A program made the translations under genes and the position numbers. A stretch of DNA of 64,000 nt from Ricinus communis (taxonomy: Eukaryota; Streptophyta; Magnoliopsida; Malpighiales; Euphorbiaceae), in contig NC_063257.1 in assembly GCF_019578655.1 (NCBI RefSeq), forward strand, positions 30,725,159 through 30,789,158, given 5' to 3'. Under the pieces are notes generated by a model. It was not told the DNA's origin. It worked only from the letters and a program-made list of their open reading frames with translations, and ran no database searches. Below, piece after piece: positions 34,462 to 45,564 of this stretch. How positions within the stretch are numbered: position 1 is the first letter of the stretch; each line of letters opens with the position of its first letter.

Positions 34462-35870
34462 ATGCCAAGAAAATCGAAATCTAAAGAAGAAAAGTCCACT
34501 ACTTCTTCAAACCGTACTAAAATTAAAGCCCAGTGAAGGAAGTCCTCCCTTCAACTTCAAAGCCCATCGGGACTTGGACCGAGATAATCCAAGAAGAATT
34601 AATCAACCGGATCCAATTCAACCTCGGATGGATCCTTTCAAAGCCGATTGAAGCCAAACAAATTCGTGAATGGCTTGCCAAAGAAGACCCTCGAATTCAT
34701 TCAAAGAGTAGAAGAATACAAAGACAAATGGTTCAATCCCCCGTCCGAACCATCTACAAAGCAAATCATTCCAAAGCCGGAAGCGACTCCAAAGTCGTCC
34801 TCTTCCTCTACAAAGGGTAAAGGTATATTATCTATCCCTTTTCAAAATACCGAGATGAGATTTTCCCTCCAAATCTATCCCAAAACTCAAATAGTCTTTC
34901 AAAGCCAAACTCGGAGATTGTTTTGACACAATCAAAACGTTTTAAATCAAATGAGTATTTGGAGAAACCTATTTTCAAAATGTTTTAACCATTGAGGAAG
35001 GATTCTCGCATGAAAGCCCTCAAAATTGGTTTCAAAGATTTTCCTCCAGTTGGTTTTTTAAACCCTGGAATATTTCAAAGCCTCAAGCTTATTACCAGTC
35101 AATCCTTGAGGTTACCGGTTCAGCCCAAATTCAAGCATTTCAAAAAAAAAAAAAAAAAAGACAAAGCCTTCAACATGCACAATCTAAAGAATCCTTCACC
35201 CGTCCGATTGGGGTATGGATTTACACTCTCTCGCTCCTTCCCTACTTCTCTAAAAAGAACCTACCCTTCAAATCTTAACACCTCTTTCTCCTATTGGGAT
35301 TACCAAAGAAGCCCGGTTCAATACCTTTCTTATCCAAAACGAAGGAAGAAGCCACTCCGGCTATTCTACTCGACACCAATATCCAAACCTCCAAAATCCC
35401 TTATCGGTTTAAACAAGGTGGAATTACTACGGTAATGCCCCCGAGACTCTTATTCCAAGTCTTACCCCTGTTCAACCTATTCAAAGCAAATTTCAAACCA
35501 AATTCCATGGAAAAGCTGCTTTCCCCGCTTTCTCCTTTTCTGCTCAAATTTCTTTTACCCCGGTACGTATGGTACTTTCACTCAACTGCCCGATGTGGTG
35601 AGATTACACTTATCCGTCGATTCAAAGTAAAATGGTGGGATAAATTCAACCACCAAGACAAACTGTCCCTAAAAGCCGCTCAAAACTTCTTGACCAAACA
35701 TAGCTTCTTGCCTCCTCCTAAAGAACAAACAACGCTCGTACGTAAGTCTTTTCTCCTTCCAAAGCTTCATTGCACTAAATCGAAGAAGATTTCCTACAAC
35801 TTATAAAACAGTTTGTCCAAATGACTTCTTCTAAAGGCAAATCCAAAGCCTCATCATCATCCTCTTCCAA
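34462..35870 (+). pseudogene. Copy E ORF2, frameshifted
   Basis: The start ATG at 34462 opens MPRKSKSKEEKS, as in copies C and D. Open pieces at 34648-34926, 34992-35435 and 35294-35806 lie in different frames. A run of A (35141-35158) interrupts the middle part. No known domain is recognised. It ends before the AAAAG tract. Confidence 0.75.
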
Positions 35871-36031
35871 AGTTAGGTATCACGATTCGATTTGGATGAT
35901 CCAAATGAGATGATTGTTATGGGATACTCAAAATCTCATAAATATTATCTCCTTCTTTTAAAGCCCATGGGTTAAAAACCGAAATGGTAGCCCAAGGTTA
36001 TTTGTGTCACAAAAGCCCACACTAAAGCCCA

Positions 36032-36130
36032 CAAAAGAAAAAGAAAACAAAAGAAAAAGAAAAGAAAAGAAAAGAAAAAGAAAAAGAAAAGAAAAGAAAA
36101 GAAAAGAAAAGAAAAGACAAAAGAAAAAAC
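36032..36130 (+). repeat. (AAAAG)n tract in copy E
   Basis: About 100 bases of AAAAG with occasional extra A or C. It lies between the ORF2 end and the viral TATA box, as in F and C. Confidence 0.9.
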
Positions 36131-36320
36131 AAAAGTAAAAAAAGCAAAAGATTCTTTCAAGACATGGCCGACAACTTTCTCAAAAGGCGGTTGGCATTAT
36201 CAAAAGACTCCAAAGCATGTGAAGAATCTCCACAAGACTCCAAAGACAAGTGGAATCATTTCTACTCCACTAAGCAAAGCATCCAAAGCCCGTGACAAGT
36301 ATCCAAAGCTCCAAGACCTC

Positions 36321-36329
36321 TATATATAG
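36321..36329 (+). promoter_or_regulatory. Copy E viral TATA box
   Basis: TATATATAG followed by AGGAG. The downstream leader is GA-rich (GAGTAAGAGAGAGAGA near 36438). Equivalent boxes occur at 41795 and 42304 in copies C and D. Confidence 0.6.
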
Positions 36330-36574
36330 AGGAGTCCTCCTTCTTCATCCCTCAGAATTTAGAACTTAGAGTTTAGAAGAGAGAAGAAAGCTCTTCCTGA
36401 GTCTAAATCTCACAGAAGAGATTAGAGTAAAAGAGAGTGAGTAAGAGAGAGAGAATCTTGTAACTCCTCCTAAAAGTCTATATTTTCTTCTGTTTCAAAG
36501 TCTTACAAAGTTGTATGTTTATTTAAAGCTTTCAAAGATTGTTTATATGTTTATGTTCAAAGTCTGTTATTATT

Positions 36575-36580
36575 AATAAA
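36575..36580 (+). terminator. Copy E poly(A) signal AATAAA
   Basis: Located about 250 bases after the TATA box, in the same context (TAATAAAG after a TGTTCAAAGTCTG-type segment) as AATAAA in copy C. Confidence 0.6.
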
Positions 36581-36957
36581 GCAATTCAAAGTTTATCTTC
36601 TTTATCTATCATCTCCTTCTTTCCCATCATCAAGCGTATGCTCTGTGCTTGCCTCAGTAAGAGGATCCTGCACATCGGAAACTTGGCCGATTGTTTCGCT
36701 CAAATTTATTTTCAGATCTATAAGTTTATAGGCTGGAAAACAGATTCTGCAAGAGCATTTAAAGCTCCCACAGGCTGCTGAAAGTGTGAATCTGGTTACA
36801 ACGCCACGATTTTAAACTCATTTTAAACTGCATCATATTTCTGATAAACAAGCATTGTTCATTTTATGCGCAGTAGTAAGTCCCGACGGGTATAGGGCAG
36901 TAAATTTGAGAGCTGTGGTTCATGTTTGTTTAGAAAGTTATTTTAGTTTATTTTACA

Positions 36958-38570
36958 ATGAATTTAGAACCATTTTTCTGTAGATCTTCTTCTTTCTCAA
37001 ATTCTTCTGCCTCTGAATCATCGAGGTACAAAGGTCTAGTAAATAGTGAAGAAATCACTATTGAAGATTTTACAAAGCATATTGATGATTGGGAAATACC
37101 CAAAGTCCAAAAGAAACAAATTTATGAGTTTTCAAAATTTTCTCTCTTCAAAACTGATTTCACAATCAAAACTGAAGAAAGAGATATTCAAATTTCAAAG
37201 CCTTTTGAAGAAATTTATCTTTTAAATCCAAAGACCCTCCAAAAACATATGGAAAAGGATTATAAGTATATCCACATAGGCCTTGTCCAGGTAGGAATAA
37301 AGCCCCTTACCAGAGAAGGTTTAGACACCTCCATTTTAGCAACCCTGTGGATGCTAGATTTACAAATTTTTATGATTCCTTGTTAGGTACTGTTGAGTCG
37401 AGCCTCAATAAAGGACCTATTTCTTTCAATTGTTTTCCAAACATTACAATTTCTTTAAATGATAAAAATGTTTCAAAGAGCATTGTTCTTCAAATAAAGA
37501 CACACAATTACAAAATGCTTGAAGGATCTATTCCGATAGCATTAATTTTCAAAATTCATTACAAAGCTATGATTTCTGCTTTTGGATCCAAACACAAGCT
37601 CCATTCACCAAAAGGAGAAACCATGTTCCTTCAAACAGATCTATCCAAATCAAATGCAACCATTCCAAAAACCATTCAATGGAAAGACATCACTCTTCCA
37701 GATGAATGGATCCTCGAAGGTGCAACTCAACCTGCATCACCAAAGCAAACAGAACCAAATACAAACCTCAAACACATAACCCAATTCCCAGATGGAAAAG
37801 TAAAGTTACATTCAATGTAAAATCAACCTCTAGATTTTCCGATGATGGTTCTTCAACATTGACCATAGATATTGGAAGGGTATCCAAAATACCTTCTGTT
37901 ATTTATGTTCCTTACAAAGAACCAACTCCATCTCAAACACAACCCAGATTTTCAACATCTGATGTTCCAAACAATATACTTCAGAATGTTGATTACCAAA
38001 GTAATATTCCCAGACCAGTTTACAATGATCCAAAGCAAGATGATGAGAATATAGAGATTACCTCTACCCCTTCTTCACCATCACCATCAGCTATAACCCA
38101 AAACCTTGAAGTAGAGATCAACATGATTTCAAAAGATTTTCAAATAGATAAAAACTTTGCATGAAGATTTCTATTCAAAGAAAAACCATCTTAAAAACTT
38201 TGGTTTTTAAGAATTTTCGCAAGAAAAGATAGTATTCAAGAAAGATACTATCAATTTTGCATCCAAAACAAAGCCCAAATCAAATTTTTTGATTGGTTTC
38301 AAATCTATTGCAAAGAAAATGGTATCCTTTATCCTTTCAAAGAAAAGCTCATTAGTCCTGTCACAGTAAGGAACAAAGCCCATGAGTGGAAGGTAGGAGA
38401 AAACCTAACCGTCCAGTCTGATCATCCTCCCCTTAGGAAGATAACCATTCCCTATGGAGAGAATGAGATAGAAACCACACCTTACAAACTGGTAGGAGAA
38501 GACCTAGAAAAGAATGTCAAGAATATTATTCAGTAGAACAATTTCTCGAACACATGTCTTCACACTATAG
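36958..38570 (+). pseudogene. Copy C ORF1 N-terminus and movement protein
   Basis: Starts MNLEPFFCRSSSFSNSSASE; the next open piece, 37347-37820, has DARFTNFYDSLLGTVESSL and SFNCFPNITISLNDKN, the same 30K-type movement-protein blocks as in copy A. Frames change near 37350-37380 and near 37800, and later pieces at 37706-38164 continue into a Ser/Pro-rich linker. The protein would enable cell-to-cell movement. Confidence 0.78.
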
Positions 38571-39945
38571 GAAAACAGTTGGTCAGGTTAGAAAACCATA
38601 TCCAAAAGCCTCCTGTAGTCTTGACCTCTCCAATCCCCAGCACTGGTCAACCAAAAGAGTCAAACCAGTCAGAAAAGCTTAAAAATCCAGTTTTCAAACC
38701 ATACCAGATCTTAAAGCCCAGCCAAGACCATTTCCAAAAGCAAACTGAGTTTGCTAAAGCGATGAAACGCCTAAGTAAATTAGCAACCTCCGAAGTCTTC
38801 CAAAAATCTAGTGCCGGATACTCCTCAAAGCAAGAGGGAATATCGTTGCCCTAGATCAAGCCCAAAGCGATGAATCTAATGATTCGGAGCTTGAAAAGCC
38901 TCCAACATCAATGATTGGGATTACAAGCCCCTAGATTAACTTGGCATACTCCTAGGAGTACCGCCTGCATCTAGGAATAGAAAATAGAACAATATCCTAA
39001 CCCGCCTAGATTCAATGCCTCCGCCCATGAATGGAATATAGATGGAATGTCCGAATACAATATCCTTGGTCTCTTACAGTGATGACCATGGCGTACCAAT
39101 GCCTACAAAACCCAAAGCGGTACTCTCGACAGAGCCATTCTTGAGCTCCCGATAATGGATTTTCTAGCCGACTTAAAGGATGGTGGGATTACCATCTCAC
39201 TCAAGCACAACGTACCCAAATCCTAGGTGCTATCCAAACCATGATGAAGGAACTCCCATATTAGATGAATTAGGAAATCCAATTGAGGATGCAGTATCAA
39301 CTTTAATCCTCACAATTTTCCTTCATTTCATAGGAGACCCTTCTCTTCTAAAAGACAAAAATGTTGAGCTCCTTATCAACCTAACCTGCAAAAAGCTGAG
39401 CAATTTCCAAACCTACAAAGACACCTTCCTAACCAGAGTCATGCTTAGGGAAGATTCTAGCCAACCTTTCTGGAAAGAGAAATTCTTAGCCGGTTTACCT
39501 AAGATTCTAGGTGAAATAGTTAGGAATACCATAAGAGAAGCACATAATGGTCAGATCCCTTATGATTTCTATACTTATGGTGAGCTAGTTAGCCTTACCC
39601 AGAAAGAAGGTTTAAAGATATGCCATGACCTTAAGCTCCAAAAACAGCTGAAATGGGAGATGAAAAAGACTAGGCAAGAACTAGGTAGTTTTTGCAACCA
39701 GTTTGAGTACAACTCCATAGAGCCCTCTTCTACTTGCAAAGGGAAATGCAAAGAAGATTTTTCAAAGTCTTTTAAGAAAAAATGATTTTTCAAAAATAGA
39801 AAGACTCCTAAAAGCAAGGAGAATTTCTACAAAAAACCATCTTCTTCCAAATTTTCAAAGCAAAATCCTAAAAAAGATTTTAGCAAAGTTACATGCTTCA
39901 AATGTGGCAAGAAAGGCCATACTTCGAAGTATTGTAGAATTTCCA
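38571..39945 (+). pseudogene. Copy C coat protein with CCHC finger
   Basis: The open piece 39180-39785 includes DTFLTRVMLREDSSQPFWKE and a helical C-terminal part, matching copy A around 7.8 kb. A TGA at 39782-39784 follows a Lys run, and the CCHC knuckle CFKCGKKGHTSKYC lies at 39894-39935. The region before 39180 is shifted and partly unreadable. Coding sequence stops abruptly at the deletion joint just after the knuckle. Confidence 0.77.
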
Positions 39946-39950
39946 AAAAA

Positions 39951-39987
39951 CTCCAAAGTCGTCCTCCTCCTCCATCAAGGGTAAAGG
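39951..39987 (+). repeat. 37-bp duplicate of ORF2 sequence at deletion joint
   Basis: Starts CTCCAAAGTCGTCC and repeats, with one or two changes, at 40311-40347 inside ORF2. It sits exactly where the reverse transcriptase region is missing. Confidence 0.85.
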
Positions 39988-39995
39988 AGTGAAAA

Positions 39996-41500
39996 ATGCC
40001 GCGAAAATCCAAATCCAAAGAAGAAAAATCAACAGCAAGTTCAAAGCCGGCTCAAAGCCCAATGAAGGAAATTCTCCCTTCTTCTTCAAAGCCTATCGAC
40101 TGACCGAAATTATCCAGGAGGAAATTGATCAACCAGATCCAGTTCAACAACAAATGGATCGTTCCAAAGCTGATCAAGCCCAACAAATTCAGGAATGGCT
40201 TGCTCAGCAAGACCCTGAATTCCTTCAACGGATTGAAGAATATAAAAGGCAGATGGTTCAATCCCTATCCGAACCATCTTCAAAGCAAATAATTCCAAAG
40301 CCAGAAGCAACTCCAAAGTCGTCCTCCTCCTCTATCAAGGGTAAAAGTATACTCTCTATCCCTTTTCAAACAACTGAGATAGATATTTTCCCCCAAAGTC
40401 TATCTCAAAGCTCAAATAGTATTTCAAAGCCAAATTCTCAAGAAATTGTTTTGTCTCAAACAAAATATTTTAAATCCAATGAGTATTTGGAAAAACAAAG
40501 TTTTCAAAATATTTTAACAGTTGAGGAAGGATTCTGTACAGAGAGCCTCTCAAAACTGGTTTCAAAAATTTTCCCTCCAGGATGGTATTTCAAACCCTGG
40601 AATATTTCAAAGCCTCAGTCTTACTACCAGTCTATCCTCGAGATAACTGGCTCCGCCAAATTCAAACATTTCAAAAAATATAAAACCCATAAAGACCCTG
40701 CATACTCTACATGCACTATTCAAAGAATCCTTCACCCGACTGATTGGGCAATGGATTTACACTCTCGTAGATCTTTTCCAACTTCCCTTCAAAGAACCTA
40801 CCCTTCAAACCTAAACACCTCTTTCAACTATTGGGATTACCAGCAAGCCTGGTTTAATACCTTTCTTCTCCAAAACGAAGGACAAAGCCATTCCTGACTT
40901 TTCTACTTCGATACAAGCCTCATTCAAACTTCAAAAATCCCCTACTGGTTCAAACAATGGTGGAATTATTATGGTAATGTCCCTGAAACCATAATTCCAG
41001 AAGTCCTGCGTTTGTTTAACCTTTTTAAAGCCAATTACAAACCCAATAAAATAGAGAGAAGTTTTCCCCCGTTACTTCTATTTTATTCAAATTTCTTCCT
41101 CCCCTGGGTATGTGTTTGGTATTTTTATTACAACCAATCACCAGACGGTGAAATCATTCTTACCCGGAGATTCAAAGTCAAATGGTGGGATAAATTTAAC
41201 CACCAAGATAAATTATCCCTCAAAGCTATCCAAAACTTCCTTACAAAAAATAGCTTCTTGCCACCTCCAAAAGAACAAACCACGTTCCTGGCACAGAAGT
41301 CCTTTTTAATTCCAAAGCTTGCTGCAGCACAAACAGAAGAGGATTTCTTGCAATTAATCAAACAATTGTCAAAAACCGCTTCTTCAAAGGGCAAATCAAA
41401 AGCTTCATCTTCCTCCTCTAGTGCCAGTACAGCGGCAATAGACTTGGATGGTGATTCCAACGAGGATGACTGTTTTAGGATTTTCAAGCCTATAAAATAA
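39996..41500 (+). pseudogene. Copy C ORF2 (frameshift plus TGA)
   Basis: The start ATG at 39996 matches the start in copies D and E. A small indel near 40097 shifts the frame into the long open stretch to 40897, where TGA replaces a tryptophan codon present in copy D. The last piece, 41012-41500, ends with RIFKPIK. Features: Gln/Pro/Ser-rich N-terminal third, aromatic-rich middle (SFNYWDYQQAWFNTFLLQ) like copy B ORF2, and a Ser-rich acidic C-terminus. Function unknown. Confidence 0.78.
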
Positions 41501-41580
41501 TTTCCTTGTAAAAGCCCGTGGGTTGAAAAACTAGAATTGACAGCCCAAGGTACTTTGTAGTGGGCCAAAAGCCCAATATA

Positions 41581-41610
41581 AAAAAAAAGAAAAGAAAAGA
41601 AAAGAAAAGT
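41581..41610 (+). repeat. (AAAAG)n tract in copy C (short)
   Basis: About 30 bases of AAAAG, 80 bases after the ORF2 stop; the shortest of the three clear tracts. Confidence 0.85.
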
Positions 41611-41794
41611 AGACAAAAGACAAAAGACGAAGTCAAAAGAAAAAAGCAAAAGATTCTTTCAAAGATATGGCCGACATCTTTCTCAAAAGGCGTGAAGCAT
41701 TATTGCAAAACTCCAAAGATTAGTGGATCCACCTTTACTCCACTAACAAAAGCATCCAAAGCTCCAATGAAGGTATCCAAAGCTTCAAGACCTC

Positions 41795-41803
41795 TATATA
41801 AAG
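41795..41803 (+). promoter_or_regulatory. Copy C viral TATA box
   Basis: TATATAAAG followed by AGGAG, 295 bases after ORF2. Downstream sequence is GA-rich. Confidence 0.65.
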
Positions 41804-42051
41804 AGGAGTGCTCCTTAGAAGACTTCAGACTTCATAATAGAGAGAAGATTGAAAGAAGAGTCTCTTCTATTATTCAAGTCCCATAAAGCTGAAGAAATAT
41901 AGAGTGAAAAGAGAGAGATTAGAGTGAGAGAGAAATTTTCCTCTTATATTCTTGTACTCCTCTTGTAAGTTTATATTTTCTTCTGTCCAAAGCTTTCAAA
42001 GTTTATTTAAAAGATTGTATATTTGTTTCTTGTTCAAAGTCTGTAATCATC

Positions 42052-42057
42052 AATAAA
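42052..42057 (+). terminator. Copy C poly(A) signal AATAAA
   Basis: About 250 bases downstream of the TATA box. Viral homology with copy D in opposite orientation begins within about 40 bases. Confidence 0.6.
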
Positions 42058-42098
42058 GTTTAAAGTTAATATATGTAAATATATACATATATGTAAAT
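42058..42098. other. AT-rich joint between inverted copies C and D
   Basis: Contains a short palindrome (TATATGTAAATATATACATA). It lies between the 3' ends of two EPRV copies facing each other. Confidence 0.7.
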
Positions 42099-42303
42099 AT
42101 ACAAACTTTGAAATAAAAGCTTTAAAATGAAAGCTTTGAACAAAAGAAATATAACTTACAAGAGTTGATGAATACAAGAGAAAAATGGTTTCTCGCTCTT
42201 ACTCTCACACTCTCTTTTCTCACTATGTTTCTAATGGTATGACTTGAAGAATACAAGAGTTTCTTGGTATTTTTCAGTATACCTTCTTCTTTGGAAAACT
42301 CCT

Positions 42304-42312
42304 CTATTTATA
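42304..42312 (-). promoter_or_regulatory. Copy D viral TATA box
   Basis: The minus strand reads TATAAATAG, then AGGAG, as in the other family 2 copies. Confidence 0.65.
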
Positions 42313-42610
42313 GAGATCTTCAGCCTTCAAGCCTCATAATTGATGCTTTGGATGCTCTTCATAATGGAACGAGGGGCTCCACGTCTTTTGGATGCTTTTG
42401 ATAATGGAGTGAGAGGGTCCATGACTTTTGCAGAAGTTGTCTACCACGCTTGAGAAATCTTTTATTTTTACAAAGTAAAGGTGCAGAGTCTTTTGTCTTT
42501 TGTCTTTTCTTTTAAATGAATTTTTTTTTAAATTATTGGGCATTTGTCCCATTACATAAATATTTTGGGCTGCCATTTCTGGTTTTCAACCCAAGGGCTT
42601 TACAAAGATG

Positions 42611-44083
42611 TTATTTGATGGGCTTGAATATCCCAAAATAGTCATCTTTGTTCGAGTCACCATCTAGATCTATTGCTGCTGAGTTGGTGCTAGAAGAGGA
42701 AGATGAAGCTTTAGATTTTCCTTTGGAAGAGGCAGTTTCCGACAATTGTTTGATCAATTGTAAGAAATCTTCTTCTGTTTGAGCCGTCGCTAGCTTTGGA
42801 ATAATGAAGGACTTCTGTGCCAGGAAAGTGGTATGTTCTTTCGGAGGTGGCAAGAAGCTATTCTTTGAAAGAAAACTTTGTACCATCTTTGGAGATAATT
42901 TTTCTTGGTGGTTAAATTTATCCCATCATTTGAATTTGAATCTTTGGGCAAGGATAATTTCTCCATCTGCTGCTTGGTTGAAATGGAAATACCATACACA
43001 TACCCAGGGGAGAAAAAAGTTTGAACAAAATAGAAGTAAAGGGAGAAAATCTTTATATTTTGTTTGGTTTATAGTGGGCTTTGAATAGATTAACAGAGGT
43101 AGAACTTCTGGAATTATGGTCTCAAGAACATTGCCATAAAAATTCCACTATTGTTTAAACCAATATGGGATCTTTGAAGTTTGGATTGAGCTTGTGTCGA
43201 AGTAGAAAAGTCAAGAATGGTTTTGTCCTTTGTTTTGAAGAAGAAAGGTATTAAACCAAGCTTGTTGGTAATCCTAATAGTTGAAAGAAGTGTTTAGGCT
43301 TGATGGGTAGGTTCTTTGGAGGGAAGTTGGAAAAGATCTTGATGAATGTAAATCCATTCCCCAATCTGAAGGGTGGAGGATTCTTTGTATGGTGCATGTG
43401 GAATATGCAGGGTCTTTATGGTCTTTGTGCTTTTTGAAGTGTTTGAACTTTGCAGAACCAGTTACCTCAAGGATAGACTGGTAGTAAGATTGAGGCTTTG
43501 AAATATTCCAGGGCTTGAAATACCATCCTGGAGGGAAAATTTTTAAAATCAGTTTTGGGGGGTTTTCTGTATAGAATCCTTCCTCAATAGTTAAAATGCT
43601 TTGAAAATTTTGCTTTTCTATATACTCATTTATTTTGAAAAGTTTTGTTTATAACAAAACTATTTCTTGAGAGTTAGGCTTTGAAATACTTTGAGAGCTC
43701 TGAGATAGGTTTTGAGGGAAAATTTCTATCTCAGGTTTTGAAAAAGGGATAAAAAGTATACCTTTACCTTTGTTGGAAGAGGAGGATGTCTTTGGAGAGG
43801 ATATCTTTGGAGAGACTTCGGGGTAAAGTTGTATCATTTGCTTTGAATATTCTTCAACTCTTTTTAGAAATTCAGGATCTTGTTATGCAAGCCACTCCTG
43901 AATTTGTAATTGCTGTTGGGCCGGATCTTCCTTGCTTTTGTCAATTTCTTCCTGGATAATTTCGGTCCAGGTTCTGATAGGCTTTGAAGAGGAGGGTAAA
44001 ATCTCCTTTTTTAGACTTTGAACAGGCTTTGAATTTGGTGTCGACTTTTCTTCTTTGTCTTTTGCTTTCGATTTTCTTGGCAT
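42611..44083 (-). pseudogene. Copy D ORF2, several breaks
   Basis: Starts MPRKSKAKDKEEKS at 44083 and ends GIFKPIK at 42611, about 490 codons if continuous. Open pieces are 43883-44083, 43649-43837 and 42611-42886; stops and shifts separate them. Its start overlaps the end of the RNase H frame by 73 bases, unlike family 1, where the two are separated by five bases. Function unknown. Confidence 0.77.
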
Positions 44084-45564
44084 TTTAACTCCTGTTTTTG
44101 AAGGAACTCTCTGGTTAGAAAGTCTGGAATTGAATTCGAATCTCCTCTTATGTATTCGATTTCAAAATCAAAAATAGAAAGAATGGCTTGCCATCTGGCA
44201 AAAATCTGTTTTGAAGCTATGTTTTGAACATCTTTTTGTAAAACCTCTTTGGCGGATTTACAATCAATCCTTAAAAGAAATTTTTTGTTTAAAAGGTCGC
44301 TTTGAAATTTTGAAATGCACAAAACTATCGAAAGAATTTCTTTTTTGATAGTTGAATAATTTTTGTGTGTATCATTCCAGTATGCAGAAGTAAACTAGAC
44401 AATACATTCTTTGTTGTTTTGAACTTGCTTAAGAATCCTACTATATCCTAGATTTGATGCATCAGTTTCAACAATTTTGAATGCAGATGGATCAGCTAGG
44501 TGTAAGCATGGTATTTCAGAAACTTGCTTTTTAATGCTGTGGACAATCTTTGTATGCTCATCAATCCATGCAGGGGGGTTTTTCCTTAATCTATCATGGA
44601 GGGGCTTTGCTAGACAGTTTAAATTTGGGTAAAAATCCATCACATAATTTAAACTGCCAAGGAATCTTTGTAATTGAGTTTTTTCCAAGATTTTGTTTGA
44701 AAATTTTGAAGTAAAGGCTAGAGACCTTTCAATTGGGGTGATAGTTCTCCGGGAGATGTAGTGGCCAAGAAATCTAATTTTTGTTTGGAATAAAGATATC
44801 TTGGACTTTGAAACTACTAAACCATTTTTCTTAACAACATAGAAAAATGTCTCCAAGTGTTTGAAATGTTGCTCTAGAGAATTTAAAAATATCAACACAT
44901 CATCGATATAGACAATGCAAAACTTTGAATAAGGATTGAAAATGTCATTTATGATTTTTTGAAATTTAGAAGGAGCATTTTTTAATCCGAAAGGCATTAC
45001 ATTCCATTCGTACTGGCCAAACGGAACTGTAAAAGAATTTTTGTACCTGTCTTTAGGATGAATCTGGATTTGCCAAAATCCTGATTTCATATCAAACTTT
45101 GAAAAAATAAAAGCAGAATGAAGCTTTTGAAGAAGATCTTTTTTGTTTGGAATGGGGTATCTAATCCACTTTAGAGCTTTATTCAATGGTTTGTAATTAA
45201 TCACTAACCTAGGTGTTCCTCTTTCTATCTCACTATTTTTGTTAACATAGAAAGCCGCACACGACCAGGGGGATCTGGATTTGATAATCAAACCCTTTTG
45301 CTCTAAATCTTTTATTTCTATTCTACAATGGCTTTCTAGGGTTTCATTCATTTGAATGGGTCTTGCTATGGTGGGAATTTGTTTATCACAAAAATCTTTT
45401 TCATATGGTAAATCTACCATATGCTGTTTTCTTTTCCAAAAGGCATTAGGAAGATCAGAAGAAACTTCATTTTCAATCTTCTTTTGCAAATCAGAGATTT
45501 TTCTTTGGACAGAATCATTTTGCATTTGACTTTGGATTCTTTTCAAACCCATATCTTGTTTCAA
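44011..45564 (-). pseudogene. Copy D reverse transcriptase-RNase H (one in-frame stop)
   Basis: The 389-residue piece 44395-45564 holds GTPRLVINYKPLNKALKWIR, FDMKSGFWQIQIHPKDRYK, MPFGLKNAPSKFQ and catalytic VYIDDVLIF (YIDD codons 44899-44910), then the RNase H start ETDASNLGYSRIL. It stops at TAG (44395-44397); the same frame resumes and runs to 44011, with LLRIDCKSAKEVLQKDV and RWQAILSIFDFEIEYIRGDS. Apart from that stop the polymerase is complete, though Ser replaces a Gly after the first RNase H aspartate. Confidence 0.87.

Larger units (their letters stand above)
32243..36640 (+). mobile_element. EPRV family 2 copy E, 3' two thirds
   Basis: Starts within the linker between coat protein and protease, directly against the 5' end of copy F in opposite orientation. 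It continues through protease, reverse transcriptase, RNase H, ORF2, an AAAAG tract, TATA box and poly(A) signal, then passes into copy C in the same orientation. Confidence 0.83.
36641..42057 (+). mobile_element. EPRV family 2 copy C, reverse transcriptase deleted
   Basis: Carries leader, ORF1 N-terminus, movement protein, coat protein and CCHC finger, then jumps at about 39950 to ORF2, followed by AAAAG tract, TATA box and poly(A) signal. Protease, reverse transcriptase and RNase H (about 2.5 kb in copy D) are missing. The leader has no recognisable tRNA-Met primer site, unlike copies A and F. It follows copy E in the same orientation. Confidence 0.84.
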
